From 20CM-2-65-7 sp963704805 (GTDB lineage: Bacteria > Gemmatimonadota > Gemmatimonadetes > Gemmatimonadales > GWC2-71-9), in assembly GCA_963704805.1 (NCBI GenBank), contig CAVPHS010000002.1:496001-560000 (forward strand): 64,000 nucleotides of DNA, read 5' to 3'. Numbering within the stretch: position 1 is the stretch's first letter; each line of letters opens with the position of its first letter. Below are positions 8,422 to 17,989 of this stretch, in pieces. A program made the translations under genes and the position numbers. Under the pieces are notes generated by a model, which was not told the DNA's origin, did no database searches, and saw only the letters and a list, made by a program, of their open reading frames with translations.

Positions 8422-9539
8422 TCCTCCTCATTCATCCCGGGCCGTGAGTACAACGCGCGGTAGGGATCTCGATCCGGTTGCGTGTATACCCGGATCTGAA
8501 TCGCGCGCACCGTTTCGGCGATGTCGGCGTTGTTCTGCAGGTACACCTCATCAAACAGATTCAAGTCCATTCGATAGAACCGCTCGGCGATGACGACGGC
8601 GTTGTTGAGCGGTGCTTGCGCGAACCACCGCCAATCATAGGTCTCCAGCGACTGACCGGCCGGGCCACGGAACTGCTCCCGTGCCCATCCAAACAGCGTC
8701 GCCCGCACCTGCTCCAGGCGCTCCGCGGTCAACGGCTCCGCATATGCCGAGTCGAGCCGCCTCGCGAGCTCGGCGTAGAACACATCCAGCGTGCGCTCGT
8801 CGCGCCAGCGGGCTGCCGCTCGACGGGCGTCGACGGTGTCGCGCCGCGAGCGAAAGAACGCCTCCGCGCCCCGATACCCGACAAAACTCGCGAAGCTCTC
8901 GTTGAACGGCGTCTGGCTTTTCACATACAGCGTATTGTGGGCGAGCTCGTGAATCACCGTCGCGACGAGCTCCATGGTGTCGCGACTCATGGCGGTCGAG
9001 AACAACGGATCGCTGAGATAGCCGAGCGTCGAGAACGCGCCCGATGGTCGCAGGAAGACGTCGAGTCCCTGCTGCTCCAGGCGCTGCGCTTCTTTGTGCG
9101 CGCGCGCTGCGCTGAAGAATCCCTTGTATGGAACGACGCCGACAATGGGATACTCCCAGGTGACTTCACGCAGCTTGTCGCGCCGGCTTGCCGAGAGCAC
9201 CAGCAACAGGGTGTCGCGTCCCACGTCCACGTAGGTCGTGTACGTCGTGCTCACGGCGAGACCGAGCGAATCGGCGGCAAAGGCGCGGGCGGCGAGGACG
9301 AGCGCGAGTCGTTGGCGCAGGGGCGCGGGGGTCGTCGAATCGGCGAGGAGCTTCTCGATCGAGCGCCGCCGGAGCAGCAGCCTGGCCTCCTCGATCCCCG
9401 CGCGGGCGATGTAGCGCGCGTCGGCGCTGATGACCAATACGAACACGAAGCTGATCGCCACCGCCCCAAGCGTGATGGCGCCGATCCGTCTGAGCAGGCG
9501 TCCCCAGCGGGGACGCGCCCGCTCAACTAAGGTGTCCAC
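8418..9539 (-). CDS. Predicted zinc aminopeptidase (COG4324-like)
   Basis: 373 residues with a GTG start. An N-terminal membrane helix (LGAVAISFVFVLVISADA) is followed by a periplasmic domain. The zinc motif HELAHNTLYVK, with further residues in NESFASFVGYRGAEAFF, matches the predicted aminopeptidase family PF10023. The role is presumably peptide trimming at the membrane. It overlaps the 3' end of the PorV-like gene by 13 bases and is the last gene of a four-gene minus-strand set. Confidence 0.85.
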   Translation of the reverse strand: MDTLVERARPRWGRLLRRIGAITLGAVAISFVFVLVISADARYIARAGIEEARLLLRRRSIEKLLADSTTPAPLRQRLALVLAARAFAADSLGLAVSTTYTTYVDVGRDTLLLVLSASRRDKLREVTWEYPIVGVVPYKGFFSAARAHKEAQRLEQQGLDVFLRPSGAFSTLGYLSDPLFSTAMSRDTMELVATVIHELAHNTLYVKSQTPFNESFASFVGYRGAEAFFRSRRDTVDARRAAARWRDERTLDVFYAELARRLDSAYAEPLTAERLEQVRATLFGWAREQFRGPAGQSLETYDWRWFAQAPLNNAVVIAERFYRMDLNLFDEVYLQNNADIAETVRAIQIRVYTQPDRDPYRALYSRPGMNEED

Positions 9540-10483
9540 CGTAACCCGACGCGGTGCGTGCCGCCCAGCAGGTCATACGATCGGAATGCGTAATCCATCG
9601 CGAGACGGCCCAGCACTACTCCGCCGCCAAACGTCCACGGCGATGCGTCCGTCACGGTCGGGCGCGTGGCATAGCCGAGTCTCCCCACCAATCCGACACC
9701 GCTCGTCACGATGCCGGCTTCCAGCCCCGAGATCAGGACCGCGCTTTGATTGGTGGTCCATTGCCCCTCGAGTGTCGTGAGCAGCCGATACGTGCCCTGC
9801 GGATCTGTGTAGTTCAGGGTCAGGCCGGCGCGGGTGCGCCGCGGCAGCAGCGCACCATTTCCCATATCGCCACCGAGATTCTGGACGCTGACGCCGAACG
9901 CCATGATATCGAAGACAGCGATCGCCATGCCGATATCGCCGGCCCAGGCATCGCTCATTTCCGCTCCGATCTGTTGACGGTCGTATTTGCCCGTGACGCC
10001 GAGGGCGGCAAATCCGCGGCGGTACACGAGCGACGTCACGGCAAGGGCCTCGTAGGGATGGAATGATGCGCCGGTCGGCATGCCGCGGCGCCCGCCCGTC
10101 GCCGGATCGGGGACGATCTCCGCCTCGGTGCCGTAGTCGAACGCCTGCGCGCCGACACCCCACGTGAATCGCGAGATGCGCAAGGCCATGGCTGCGGTCG
10201 AGATCGCCGTGCCTTCGAAATACGGCTCGTACGAGCCCTCGAGCCCGAGATGGCGAATCGTGGCCAACCCAGCGGGATTCGCGAACAGCGCACCCGCATC
10301 GCCGTTGAGCGCCGCCCCGGCACCTCCCAGCGCCGCGGCGCGTGTCGAGCCGGGAAGCGCGGTGAGGATGGAGCCCTCGGACTGGGCGGTCAGACGGTCT
10401 GACGGCCGGACGGCCAACAGCACGCACAGCACTCCCAGTCCCGTGACCGACCGCCGGGCCGCCCGGCCGTCCGGCCGCCTCAT
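9527..10483 (-). CDS. PorV/PorQ-like outer-membrane beta-barrel protein
   Basis: 318 residues with a signal peptide ending near LTAQ. The body begins GSTRAAALGGAGAALNGDAGAL and FANPAGLA, the hallmark of the PorV/PorQ (UPF0164) FadL-like barrel family. It ends in an aromatic-flanked beta strand, HRVGLRWTP. In Bacteroidota such proteins work with type IX secretion; here a general outer-membrane role is all that can be said. It overlaps both neighbours, which are a peptidase-like lipoprotein and a zinc aminopeptidase. The signal-peptide DNA is rich in GGCCGGACGGCC-like words also seen between the tRNA genes. Confidence 0.82.
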   Translation of the reverse strand: MRRPDGRAARRSVTGLGVLCVLLAVRPSDRLTAQSEGSILTALPGSTRAAALGGAGAALNGDAGALFANPAGLATIRHLGLEGSYEPYFEGTAISTAAMALRISRFTWGVGAQAFDYGTEAEIVPDPATGGRRGMPTGASFHPYEALAVTSLVYRRGFAALGVTGKYDRQQIGAEMSDAWAGDIGMAIAVFDIMAFGVSVQNLGGDMGNGALLPRRTRAGLTLNYTDPQGTYRLLTTLEGQWTTNQSAVLISGLEAGIVTSGVGLVGRLGYATRPTVTDASPWTFGGGVVLGRLAMDYAFRSYDLLGGTHRVGLRWTP

Positions 10484-12177
10484 TGTATTCGAATCACATT
10501 CAGCCGCGGGACATATGCCGGGTTGATCAGCGCGCCACTGGGCATCGTGAGCTGCAGGGTGAAGCCGGGATCCCCAGCGGTCTGCGTCGCCCGGACATAG
10601 ACACCTGAGCCGGCGCGCAGCGTGCTGCTGAGATCAATGTCGCGGCCCACGATGACGCTCGGATTGAGCGGATAGAAGTTCGGAAAGAGATTCGGCCGCT
10701 GCGTATGCAACGAGGAAAACACGGAATGCAGGCCCCACGAATCGAACCGCAACTCGGGTGGGGCGCCGCCGTTGTCGGTCATCCAGTTCGCGAGCGCCCA
10801 GCGGCTCACCACGTCGGCGAAGGGGTCACCGGTAACGGCGGTGATGTTCTGCGCGCCCGTGTTGGCGGTCTGCAGCAGGGATCTCGTAAACGTATTCCAT
10901 TGCGCCATCGTGGCGCCTGCGGCGTAACGGTCAACGACGTAGCGCACGAACAGCCACGCGGCGCCTCGCTCCGCCAGCGTTCCGATTCCGGCCGTGGGCA
11001 GCAGGAAGTGATTCTGGGTGGAATCGAGATACTTGTATGCGTTCAGGAGGTTACCCGAATAGAACCGGCATTCCATCGTACCGATGTTGCAGTCCAGGAC
11101 TCTCGCGTCTGGAGAAAGCTCGTAGCTGCGGCCAGCGAGCTCCTCGGCGTAGTGGGAGAATCCTTCATTCAGCCACAGCACTTCGCCACCACCGCCGCGG
11201 ATGAGCACATGTTGATTGAAGCTGATCATGTGCTGAAACTCGTGGACGAAGGTGACCGGCAGGAACGCCTGGACTTCCGCGACCGTGTGGCTGCAGCTCA
11301 GCGTCGCGTTCGGATCGGCGACGACGGAGTAAAAGACCTCTCCCTTGTTGGAGCGCGAGTCGTTCTTAAACGCGGGATCCAGATCGACGCCGAAAAAGAA
11401 CCCGGCAACGAACCCGTTTGTCTGGCAGTCGCTGGCGGTGACCAACTTGTTCACGACGTTGGTCATGAGCACCAGGACTACCGAGTTGGTATCGATGTCC
11501 GACTCGCGACCAAATGCCGCTGTGTCGACCGCGTAGAGGCGCTGCTCGAAGACCTTCGCGATGCTGTCGAGCGCGGTCGAGTCCAGCCCACCGGCAGGCG
11601 CCAACGTATCGACATAAATCGCGACCTTGGTCTTCAGCGCGCGGACCCGTGCACCCACCCGATCGAAGCGCGAGCAATCGACCTTGGCGCAGACCTGGAA
11701 CGTCCGTGGGCTACCCAACACGGGTGGGCCCGACGCGCCCGCCTTGGGCGAGGGGGTGATTGAGGAAGAGGGAAACGCTCCCCTCTCCGGCACGAGCCCC
11801 CACGAGCGCCGCTCATCGCCGAGCCGCAGGAAGGTGTGAAAGCGTTCGGCGCTGGTCTCGCCGAAAGCAGTCCGCGCGAGCGGCGGCGAGGCTGTGATCG
11901 GTCGAATCGTGTCGCCACCGAGCTGGAAGCTGGTCATCTGGCCCGGCGTGCCGGTGGCGAGCTGAGGAACCACGAGGTATTCGGCGTTCGAGCCGGTGGC
12001 GGGAAATGCGGCGCACCCTGACGCGGCGCCGGCATCGAGCGACACGTACTCGAACAGCGCCAGACTGACCGGCGTCCCGCCTCCCGCCGGGCAGGACTGC
12101 ATCCCGGGGTCGGTCCCGCCGCTACACGCGGCTGACAAGATTGTCGTCGTCAACAACCAGAGCAGCCTGCGGAGCAT
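10480..12177 (-). CDS. Lipoprotein with zinc-metallopeptidase-like domain
   Basis: 565 residues from ATG 12177, preceded by a GGACGGGGGG stretch. Signal sequence with lipobox LSAAC predicts lipid anchoring. The central motif VTFVHEFQHMISFNQ (HExxH), followed by LWLNEGFSHYAEELAG, gives two His and a downstream Glu as expected for a gluzincin-type or M6-like site. Substrate is unknown. The 5' end overlaps the antiporter 3' end by 56 bp in another frame, and the stop overlaps the PorV-like gene by four bases, so the set is one operon. Confidence 0.8.
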   Translation of the reverse strand: MLRRLLWLLTTTILSAACSGGTDPGMQSCPAGGGTPVSLALFEYVSLDAGAASGCAAFPATGSNAEYLVVPQLATGTPGQMTSFQLGGDTIRPITASPPLARTAFGETSAERFHTFLRLGDERRSWGLVPERGAFPSSSITPSPKAGASGPPVLGSPRTFQVCAKVDCSRFDRVGARVRALKTKVAIYVDTLAPAGGLDSTALDSIAKVFEQRLYAVDTAAFGRESDIDTNSVVLVLMTNVVNKLVTASDCQTNGFVAGFFFGVDLDPAFKNDSRSNKGEVFYSVVADPNATLSCSHTVAEVQAFLPVTFVHEFQHMISFNQHVLIRGGGGEVLWLNEGFSHYAEELAGRSYELSPDARVLDCNIGTMECRFYSGNLLNAYKYLDSTQNHFLLPTAGIGTLAERGAAWLFVRYVVDRYAAGATMAQWNTFTRSLLQTANTGAQNITAVTGDPFADVVSRWALANWMTDNGGAPPELRFDSWGLHSVFSSLHTQRPNLFPNFYPLNPSVIVGRDIDLSSTLRAGSGVYVRATQTAGDPGFTLQLTMPSGALINPAYVPRLNVIRIQ

Positions 12178-13492
12178 CCGGAACCCCCCGTCCTTCCGTG
12201 ACTTCACCCGTGCGTCGCAACGCCCATTGGAATGCGACCGGACCGATCACCGCGTTCAGTCCGATCATCGCCACGAGCAGCGCTTCCAACGAGACATTCC
12301 ACTCCGGAAACGCACTGCGTAGCACGGCGGCGAGTGTGATGGCCAATCCGCCCTGTGACACGAGGCCAAGCCAGCCGTACCGGCTCAGATCGGCACCAAC
12401 AGGGGTCTGGCCCCCCCGCCCGGCCAGCTGGAATCCCCAGCGCAAGCCGTTGATCCGCAACGCGACGAGTAGTAACGCCCAGGGCCACAGCCCCAGCTCA
12501 TCGAGCGGGTTAAAGCTGAGATCGGCCCCGGCGAGCGCAAAAAATACGACATAGACCGGCACCGCGCACCGTTCAAGCTCCATGTCGAGACGGTCAGCTT
12601 GGACCGGTGTGGTGTTCCGCAGCGTGAAGCCCGCCGTGAGGGCGATCACCACAGCGTCCAGGTCCGTCAAACGGACGATCTGAGCAATAAGGAAAGCAAA
12701 CACCACGAGCACCGCTGTGACGCCGATGGCCCGCCACCGGAGGTACTGAGTCATCGCGACGGCTAACGCGGCACCGGTGGCAATGGAGCCTACGAGAACG
12801 AGCCACGCGCGGACGGCACTGCCGGGCACCACGGCGCCGCTGCTCGCCAGGGGTCGCGCGATCATCAACACGACGATGACCCAGGCAGTTGCGGCCAGGG
12901 TTTGCACCACCGTGACGTCAATGATGCTGCGTGACATCGACCCGCGGGCATCGACGTCACGGATCACCGCCCATGTCACCGTGGGGGAAGCGACGGCGGC
13001 GAACGCGCCGAGCACCAGCGCGATGACGAGCGCGTCACGAAAGGGTTGATGCGCGGTGAGGGGAAACCAGGGACTGATGGTGAGTGTGACGATCGTGACC
13101 ACCAGGAACGGCAGCGCCATGCCGCCCGCGACCATGCGGCCGAGCGCGAGACGATTCTCGCGTCGGAATGCTTCGAGGCTGAGCTTCGAGCCGGCGGCGA
13201 GCGCGATGAGGGATAGCGCGCCGGTTGAGACGATGCGTAGCACCTGCAGCTCATCGCGCTGGATCAGCGCGAGCCACGCCGGTCCCGCCACGAAACCGGC
13301 GAGCAGATAGCCGACGATGCGCGGCAGCCGGAAGCGGCGCGCAAGCGTCCCGCCGATGTATGCCGCGAGCAGCAGCAACCCGAGCGACAGAGTCGCGCGC
13401 GCCTCGACCGGAACCTGTCCGACGGTCGCGCGAGCGAGTCGCTCGAGAATCGCGGTGACGACGAAGGTGACTGCAAGCCACAGCCATTGCAT
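12122..13492 (-). CDS. Cation:proton antiporter (CPA2-type, Na+/H+ exchanger family)
   Basis: 456 residues from ATG 13492 (MQWLWLAVTF); the longer in-frame ORF reaching 14443 runs antisense through dnaE and is discarded. About twelve hydrophobic helices span the whole length. PRIVGYLLAGFVAGPAWL is the conserved entry of the NhaA/Kef-like CPA2 fold. It would exchange monovalent cations for protons at the inner membrane. No RCK/TrkA regulatory domain is fused. It is divergent from dnaE with only 36 bp between the starts. Confidence 0.88.
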   Translation of the reverse strand: MQWLWLAVTFVVTAILERLARATVGQVPVEARATLSLGLLLLAAYIGGTLARRFRLPRIVGYLLAGFVAGPAWLALIQRDELQVLRIVSTGALSLIALAAGSKLSLEAFRRENRLALGRMVAGGMALPFLVVTIVTLTISPWFPLTAHQPFRDALVIALVLGAFAAVASPTVTWAVIRDVDARGSMSRSIIDVTVVQTLAATAWVIVVLMIARPLASSGAVVPGSAVRAWLVLVGSIATGAALAVAMTQYLRWRAIGVTAVLVVFAFLIAQIVRLTDLDAVVIALTAGFTLRNTTPVQADRLDMELERCAVPVYVVFFALAGADLSFNPLDELGLWPWALLLVALRINGLRWGFQLAGRGGQTPVGADLSRYGWLGLVSQGGLAITLAAVLRSAFPEWNVSLEALLVAMIGLNAVIGPVAFQWALRRTGEVTEGRGVPDAPQAALVVDDDNLVSRV

Positions 13493-13528
13493 GACCGCGC
13501 AAAATACGGCAGATTCAGCGGCGTAACC

Positions 13529-16500
13529 ATGCCGTTCGTTCATCTCCATACCCACAGCGAGTACTCTCTCCTCGACGGCGCCAACCGGATCCCGGATCTC
13601 ATCGACCGGGTGCAGGCGCTGGGCATGGATTCGTTGGCGATTACCGACCATGGCAATCTCCACGGCGCCTGGTCGTTCTACGCCGAAGCGAAAGCCCGGA
13701 AGATCCGCCCCATTCTCGGGTTCGAGGCGTATCTCGCATTCGGCAGCCGGCACGCGCGCGAGAAACCGGCGGCGGACGCGCCCTGCGGCGCGGCCTATTC
13801 CCACCTCGTGCTTCTCGCCAAGAACCGCATCGGTTACCAGAACCTGATCAAGCTGTCTTCGATCGGGTTTCTGGAGGGCTATTACCGCCGACCGCGGATC
13901 GACAAAGAGGTACTGGAGCGGCATCGCGATGGGCTGGTGGTCCTCGCTGCCTGCTTGTCGGGTGAGATCTCGCTGTACCTGCGGCAGGGGAACTACGAAG
14001 CGGCCAAAGCGAGCGCCACATGGTTCGCGCGCACCTTCGGGCCGAACGCTTTCTGGCTCGAGGTGCAGAATCACGGCCTGCCCGAAGAAAAGACCGTCAC
14101 CGAAGGGATGTTTCGGTTGGGGGATGAGCTCGGCCTGCCGGTCGCCGCAACGAACGACGCGCACTACCTGAAGCGGGACGACGCCGAAGCCCACGACGTC
14201 CTGCTGGCGATCGGCACCGGCAAGGACCTGGACGATCCCAAGCGGTTCCGCTTTTTCGGGCAGGAGAGCTACGTCAAGTCCGAAAAAGAAATGCGCGAGC
14301 TGTTCGGCAGCCGTTCCGCGGACGTGCTGGCGGAGACGGCGCGTGTAGCCGAGCTGTGCGAATTCGACTTCGAGAAGCGCTACTTCCTGCCGCAGTATCC
14401 CCGGCCGGCGGAGTTCGCGAGCGATGGGGATTTCCTCGTCCATCTCGCGCGCGCGGGAGCCGCGGAGCGCTACGGGACTCCACTCCCACCCGAGGTGGAG
14501 AAGCGGCTCGAGTACGAGCTCGACGTCATCGCGCGCACCGGATATGCCGGCTATTTCCTGATCGTCTATGACCTGATCAAGGCCGCGCGGGATCGCGGCA
14601 TCCCGGTGGGCCCGGGACGCGGCTCGGCAGCCGGATCGCTGATCGCCTACGCGCTGCGCATCACCAACGTCGACCCCCTCAAGTTCGATCTGCTGTTCGA
14701 ACGGTTCTTGAACCCCGAGCGGATTTCGATGCCGGACATCGATCTCGATTTCTGCTTCGAGCGGCGGGGCGAGATACTCGAGTACGCGCGCGAGCGGTAC
14801 GGGCGCGAGTCGGTCGGCCAGATCATCACGTTCGGGACGCTCAAGGCGCGCGCCGCCTTCCGTGACGTCGCGCGAACGCTGCGCGTCGAAATGGGTGACG
14901 TGGAGCGGCTGACCAAGCTGATTCCGTCAGGTCCGGCCTTCAGCGTGACCCTCGCCGAAGCCGGTGAGAAGGTGCCCGAGGTGAAGGCCGCCGCCGCACA
15001 GGACGAGCGGATTCGCAAAGTCCTCGATCTCGGCTCGCGCATCGAGGGACTGGCCCGTCACGCGTCGGTGCATGCCGCCGGCGTCGTAATCGCGCCGGGA
15101 CCGCTGACTGATTACGTGCCCGTCTGCACCGCGCCGGATTCCAAGACCGATGCCGACGCGATCATCACGCAGTACGACATGGTCGGGCTCGAGCACGTCG
15201 GCATGCTGAAGATCGACCTCCTCGGTCTCAAGACGTTGACGGTGCTGCACGACGCCACGCGCATGGTCGCCGATCGGCACGGCGTGACGATCGATCTCGA
15301 GCGGCCCGATCTCGACGATCCGAAGGTCTACGCGCTGCTTCGCTCCGGACGCACCGCCGGCATCTTCCAGTTCGAATCGCCGCTCGCCACGGATTGCCTG
15401 CGCAACATGAAGTGCGACCGCTTCGATGACCTGGTGGCGACCAACGCCTTGCTCCGCCCCGGTCCGCTCGACACGGGGATGTATCTCGTCTTCATCAACC
15501 GCAAACTCGGACGCGAGAAGGTCCGGTATCCGCATCCCGCGCTCGAAGAGATTCTCGCGCCTACATACGGCGTGATCGTGTATCAGGAGCAGGTCATGCG
15601 CATCGCGAGCGCGCTCGCCGGCTACTCGCTCGCCGAAGCCGACGTGCTGCGCAAGGCGGTGGGCAAGAAGATCAAAGAGCTGATCCAGGAAGAGCTCGCC
15701 AACTTCGTGAAGCGCGCCGTCGCGCGCGGGCATGACAAGCGCACGGTCGAAGAGATCGCCGCGCAGATCGAGACGTTCGGCCGCTACGGCTTCAACAAGT
15801 CGCACTCGGTCGCGTACTCGATCCTCTCCTACCAGACAGCGTGGTTCAAGACCTACTATCCGGCCGAATACATGGCGGCGCTGTTGTCGTCGGAAATCGG
15901 CAACACCGATCGCGTCGTCCAGTACATCAACGAGGCGCGCGAGCTGGACTTGGAGGTGCTCGCGCCCGACGTGAACGAGTCGGGCTACAAGTTCACGGTC
16001 GTCGGTGATCGGCGCATCCGGTTCGGGCTCGGGGCGGTCCGCAACGTCGGGGAGGGCGCAATCGCCTCGATCATCGCCGGACGAAACGGGGGGGGGCGAG
16101 GGGGGGGGCCCTATCGCTCGCTGGTCGATCTGTGCGACCGCATCGATCTGCGGCTGTGCAACAAGCGCGTGATCGAGTCGCTGATCGACGCCGGAGCGTG
16201 CGATTCCCTGGGCGCCGAGCGCTCCCAGCTGGTCGCGGCGCTGGACCATGCCTTCAGCGAGGCACAGGCCCGGCAACAGGAGCGCTTCACCGGCCAGCAC
16301 GCCCTGTTCGGCGACGAGACACCCGTCCCCCGGCCTTCCTCCCCCCTGCCCGACGTGCCGCCCTGGAGCGAGCAGGAGCGCCTGGCACGGGAAAAAGCGG
16401 TGCTCGGCTTCTTCATTTCCGGGCACCCCCTCGCCAAGTACCGCACGGAGGTGGAGCTTTTTGGGACGCGCACGACCGCCACCCTCGGGCTGTGGAGCGA

Positions 16501-17032
16501 GCCGAAGGTGACGATCGCGGCGGTGGTGACGGTCGTGAAGCGACAGATTTCCAAGAAGTCCGGTGCCGAATACGCGCGCCTCACGCTGGAGGATTTCCAC
16601 GGAACGGCGGAGGCGCTGGTATTCCCGGAGTCGTGGGCCAAGCTCAACGGCGTGATTCGCGCCGATGGCGCCTACCTCCTCACCGGTGGGTACAGCGCGC
16701 GCGATCGCGGCGAGGAGCAGGCGCCATTCATCGTCGATAGCGTCCGTCCGCTCGACGACTTGAAGCCGAGTGGCGCGATCGGGCTCGCGCTCCGCTGGAC
16801 AATGAGCCAGCGGCCCGATCCGGACACCGCGCGCGCGATCGCCGCGCTCTGCGCCGCGCACCCGGGGCCAACCCCGCTGTTCCTCGAGTGGAGCGGGACG
16901 AACGGCTTTGCCGGGAGCCACGAAGCGGTCCGCCTGCGCAGCCGCTCGTTCCGCGTGGATGCGGCGGACGACCTGCTGGCGGCATTACGGAACCTCGTAG
17001 GAGCCGATAGCGTGCACTTGGTGAAGTCATAA
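13529..17032 (+). CDS. dnaE: DNA polymerase III subunit alpha
   Basis: 1167 residues from ATG 13529. The N-terminal PHP domain begins FVHLHTHSEYSLLDGA and contains ITDHGNLHG. The polymerase active site PDIDLDFCFERR supplies Asp403 and Asp405, and KIDLLGL supplies the third Asp near 563. Tandem HhH and C-terminal OB-fold regions follow. It is the replicative polymerase catalytic subunit. An unusual NGGGRGGGP segment (near residue 855) is encoded by two runs of nine G. It meets accA at a TAATG junction, an association seen in many bacteria. Confidence 0.97.
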   Translation: MPFVHLHTHSEYSLLDGANRIPDLIDRVQALGMDSLAITDHGNLHGAWSFYAEAKARKIRPILGFEAYLAFGSRHAREKPAADAPCGAAYSHLVLLAKNRIGYQNLIKLSSIGFLEGYYRRPRIDKEVLERHRDGLVVLAACLSGEISLYLRQGNYEAAKASATWFARTFGPNAFWLEVQNHGLPEEKTVTEGMFRLGDELGLPVAATNDAHYLKRDDAEAHDVLLAIGTGKDLDDPKRFRFFGQESYVKSEKEMRELFGSRSADVLAETARVAELCEFDFEKRYFLPQYPRPAEFASDGDFLVHLARAGAAERYGTPLPPEVEKRLEYELDVIARTGYAGYFLIVYDLIKAARDRGIPVGPGRGSAAGSLIAYALRITNVDPLKFDLLFERFLNPERISMPDIDLDFCFERRGEILEYARERYGRESVGQIITFGTLKARAAFRDVARTLRVEMGDVERLTKLIPSGPAFSVTLAEAGEKVPEVKAAAAQDERIRKVLDLGSRIEGLARHASVHAAGVVIAPGPLTDYVPVCTAPDSKTDADAIITQYDMVGLEHVGMLKIDLLGLKTLTVLHDATRMVADRHGVTIDLERPDLDDPKVYALLRSGRTAGIFQFESPLATDCLRNMKCDRFDDLVATNALLRPGPLDTGMYLVFINRKLGREKVRYPHPALEEILAPTYGVIVYQEQVMRIASALAGYSLAEADVLRKAVGKKIKELIQEELANFVKRAVARGHDKRTVEEIAAQIETFGRYGFNKSHSVAYSILSYQTAWFKTYYPAEYMAALLSSEIGNTDRVVQYINEARELDLEVLAPDVNESGYKFTVVGDRRIRFGLGAVRNVGEGAIASIIAGRNGGGRGGGPYRSLVDLCDRIDLRLCNKRVIESLIDAGACDSLGAERSQLVAALDHAFSEAQARQQERFTGQHALFGDETPVPRPSSPLPDVPPWSEQERLAREKAVLGFFISGHPLAKYRTEVELFGTRTTATLGLWSEPKVTIAAVVTVVKRQISKKSGAEYARLTLEDFHGTAEALVFPESWAKLNGVIRADGAYLLTGGYSARDRGEEQAPFIVDSVRPLDDLKPSGAIGLALRWTMSQRPDPDTARAIAALCAAHPGPTPLFLEWSGTNGFAGSHEAVRLRSRSFRVDAADDLLAALRNLVGADSVHLVKS
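16088..16108 (+). repeat. Paired G9 homopolymers within dnaE
   Basis: Two runs of nine G (16088-16096 and 16100-16108) separated by CGA lie in frame in dnaE and encode Gly-rich residues in a normally variable loop before YRSLVDLCDRIDLR. Such runs are slippage-prone and also error-prone in sequencing. Confidence 0.9.
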
Positions 17033-17988
17033 TGGCGACATACACCCTTGATTTCGAACGCCCGCTGCTCGAGCTGGAAAAACAGATCGAGGAGCTGAAG
17101 CGCGTCGCCGGGGAGAAGCCCGATTTCGCCAAGAACATCAAGCCGCTGGAAGACCAGCTGGTGACGCTGCGCGTCGAGATCTACCGTAACCTCACGCCGA
17201 TGCAGCGCGTCCAGGTGGCGCGCCATCCGCGACGCCCCTACCCGCTCGACTACGTCAACACGGTGTTCACGGATTTCGTCGAGCTGCACGGCGACCGGCT
17301 GTACCGCGACGACCCCGCCATCGTCGGGGGCTGGGCGCGGCTGGACGGCACCAGTGTCATGGTGATCGGCCACCAAAAGGGCCGCGATACCAAGGAAAAC
17401 CTCTACCGCAACTTCGGGATGGCGCATCCCGAGGGTTACCGCAAAGCCATGCGGCTGATGCGTCTCGCCGCCAAGTTCGGTGCTCCAGTCATCACCCTCG
17501 TCGACACCCCAGGCGCATACCCCGGCCTCGGCGCGGAAGAGCGGGGCCAGGCCGAGGCGATCGCGAGCAGTCTGATCGAAATGGCCTCGCTGCAGACTCC
17601 CGTCATCACTGCCATCATCGGTGAAGGCGGCTCGGGAGGCGCGCTGGCGGTCGGCCTTGCCGATCGCGTGTTGATGCTCGAGAACTCCGTCTATTCCGTG
17701 ATTTCCCCCGAGGGCTGCGCGGCCATTCTCTGGAAGGATGCCAGCCAGCGCGAGCGCGCCGCCGAAGCCCTCAAGCTCACGGCGCAAGACCTGTTGAAAC
17801 TGGGCGTGATCGACGAGATCATCCCCGAGCCGCCGGGCGGCGCACACTCCGATCCCGAAGCGGCGGCGGCGGCACTCGGCGACGCACTGCAGCGCCATCT
17901 CGGTCAGCTGCGAAAGCTGAAGGTCGACAAGCTCCTCAAACGCCGCGAGGAGAAGTACCTTTCCATGGGTGCGCTGACCGAGAAGTGA
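17032..17988 (+). CDS. accA: Acetyl-CoA carboxylase carboxyltransferase subunit alpha
   Basis: 318 residues. With AccD it transfers CO2 from carboxybiotin to acetyl-CoA to make malonyl-CoA for fatty-acid synthesis. The N-terminal helical segment FERPLLELEKQIEEL, ELHGDRLYRDDPAIVGG, TPGAYPGLGAEERGQAEAI and GEGGSGGALAVG are all standard AccA features. Length is normal. The ATG overlaps the dnaE stop by one base, so translation is coupled. accD is not in the window. Confidence 0.97.
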   Translation: MATYTLDFERPLLELEKQIEELKRVAGEKPDFAKNIKPLEDQLVTLRVEIYRNLTPMQRVQVARHPRRPYPLDYVNTVFTDFVELHGDRLYRDDPAIVGGWARLDGTSVMVIGHQKGRDTKENLYRNFGMAHPEGYRKAMRLMRLAAKFGAPVITLVDTPGAYPGLGAEERGQAEAIASSLIEMASLQTPVITAIIGEGGSGGALAVGLADRVLMLENSVYSVISPEGCAAILWKDASQRERAAEALKLTAQDLLKLGVIDEIIPEPPGGAHSDPEAAAAALGDALQRHLGQLRKLKVDKLLKRREEKYLSMGALTEK

Positions 17989-17989
17989 G

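Noticed and set aside
13493..14443. N-terminal 317-codon extension of the antiporter ORF
   Set aside because: It runs antisense through the conserved PHP and polymerase domains of dnaE, has no antiporter-like content, and the antiporter has a natural hydrophobic start at 13492.
14927..16921. 664-codon ORF on the minus strand
   Set aside because: Complete antisense overlap with dnaE; Arg/Gly/His-rich composition typical of shadow frames in GC-rich genes.
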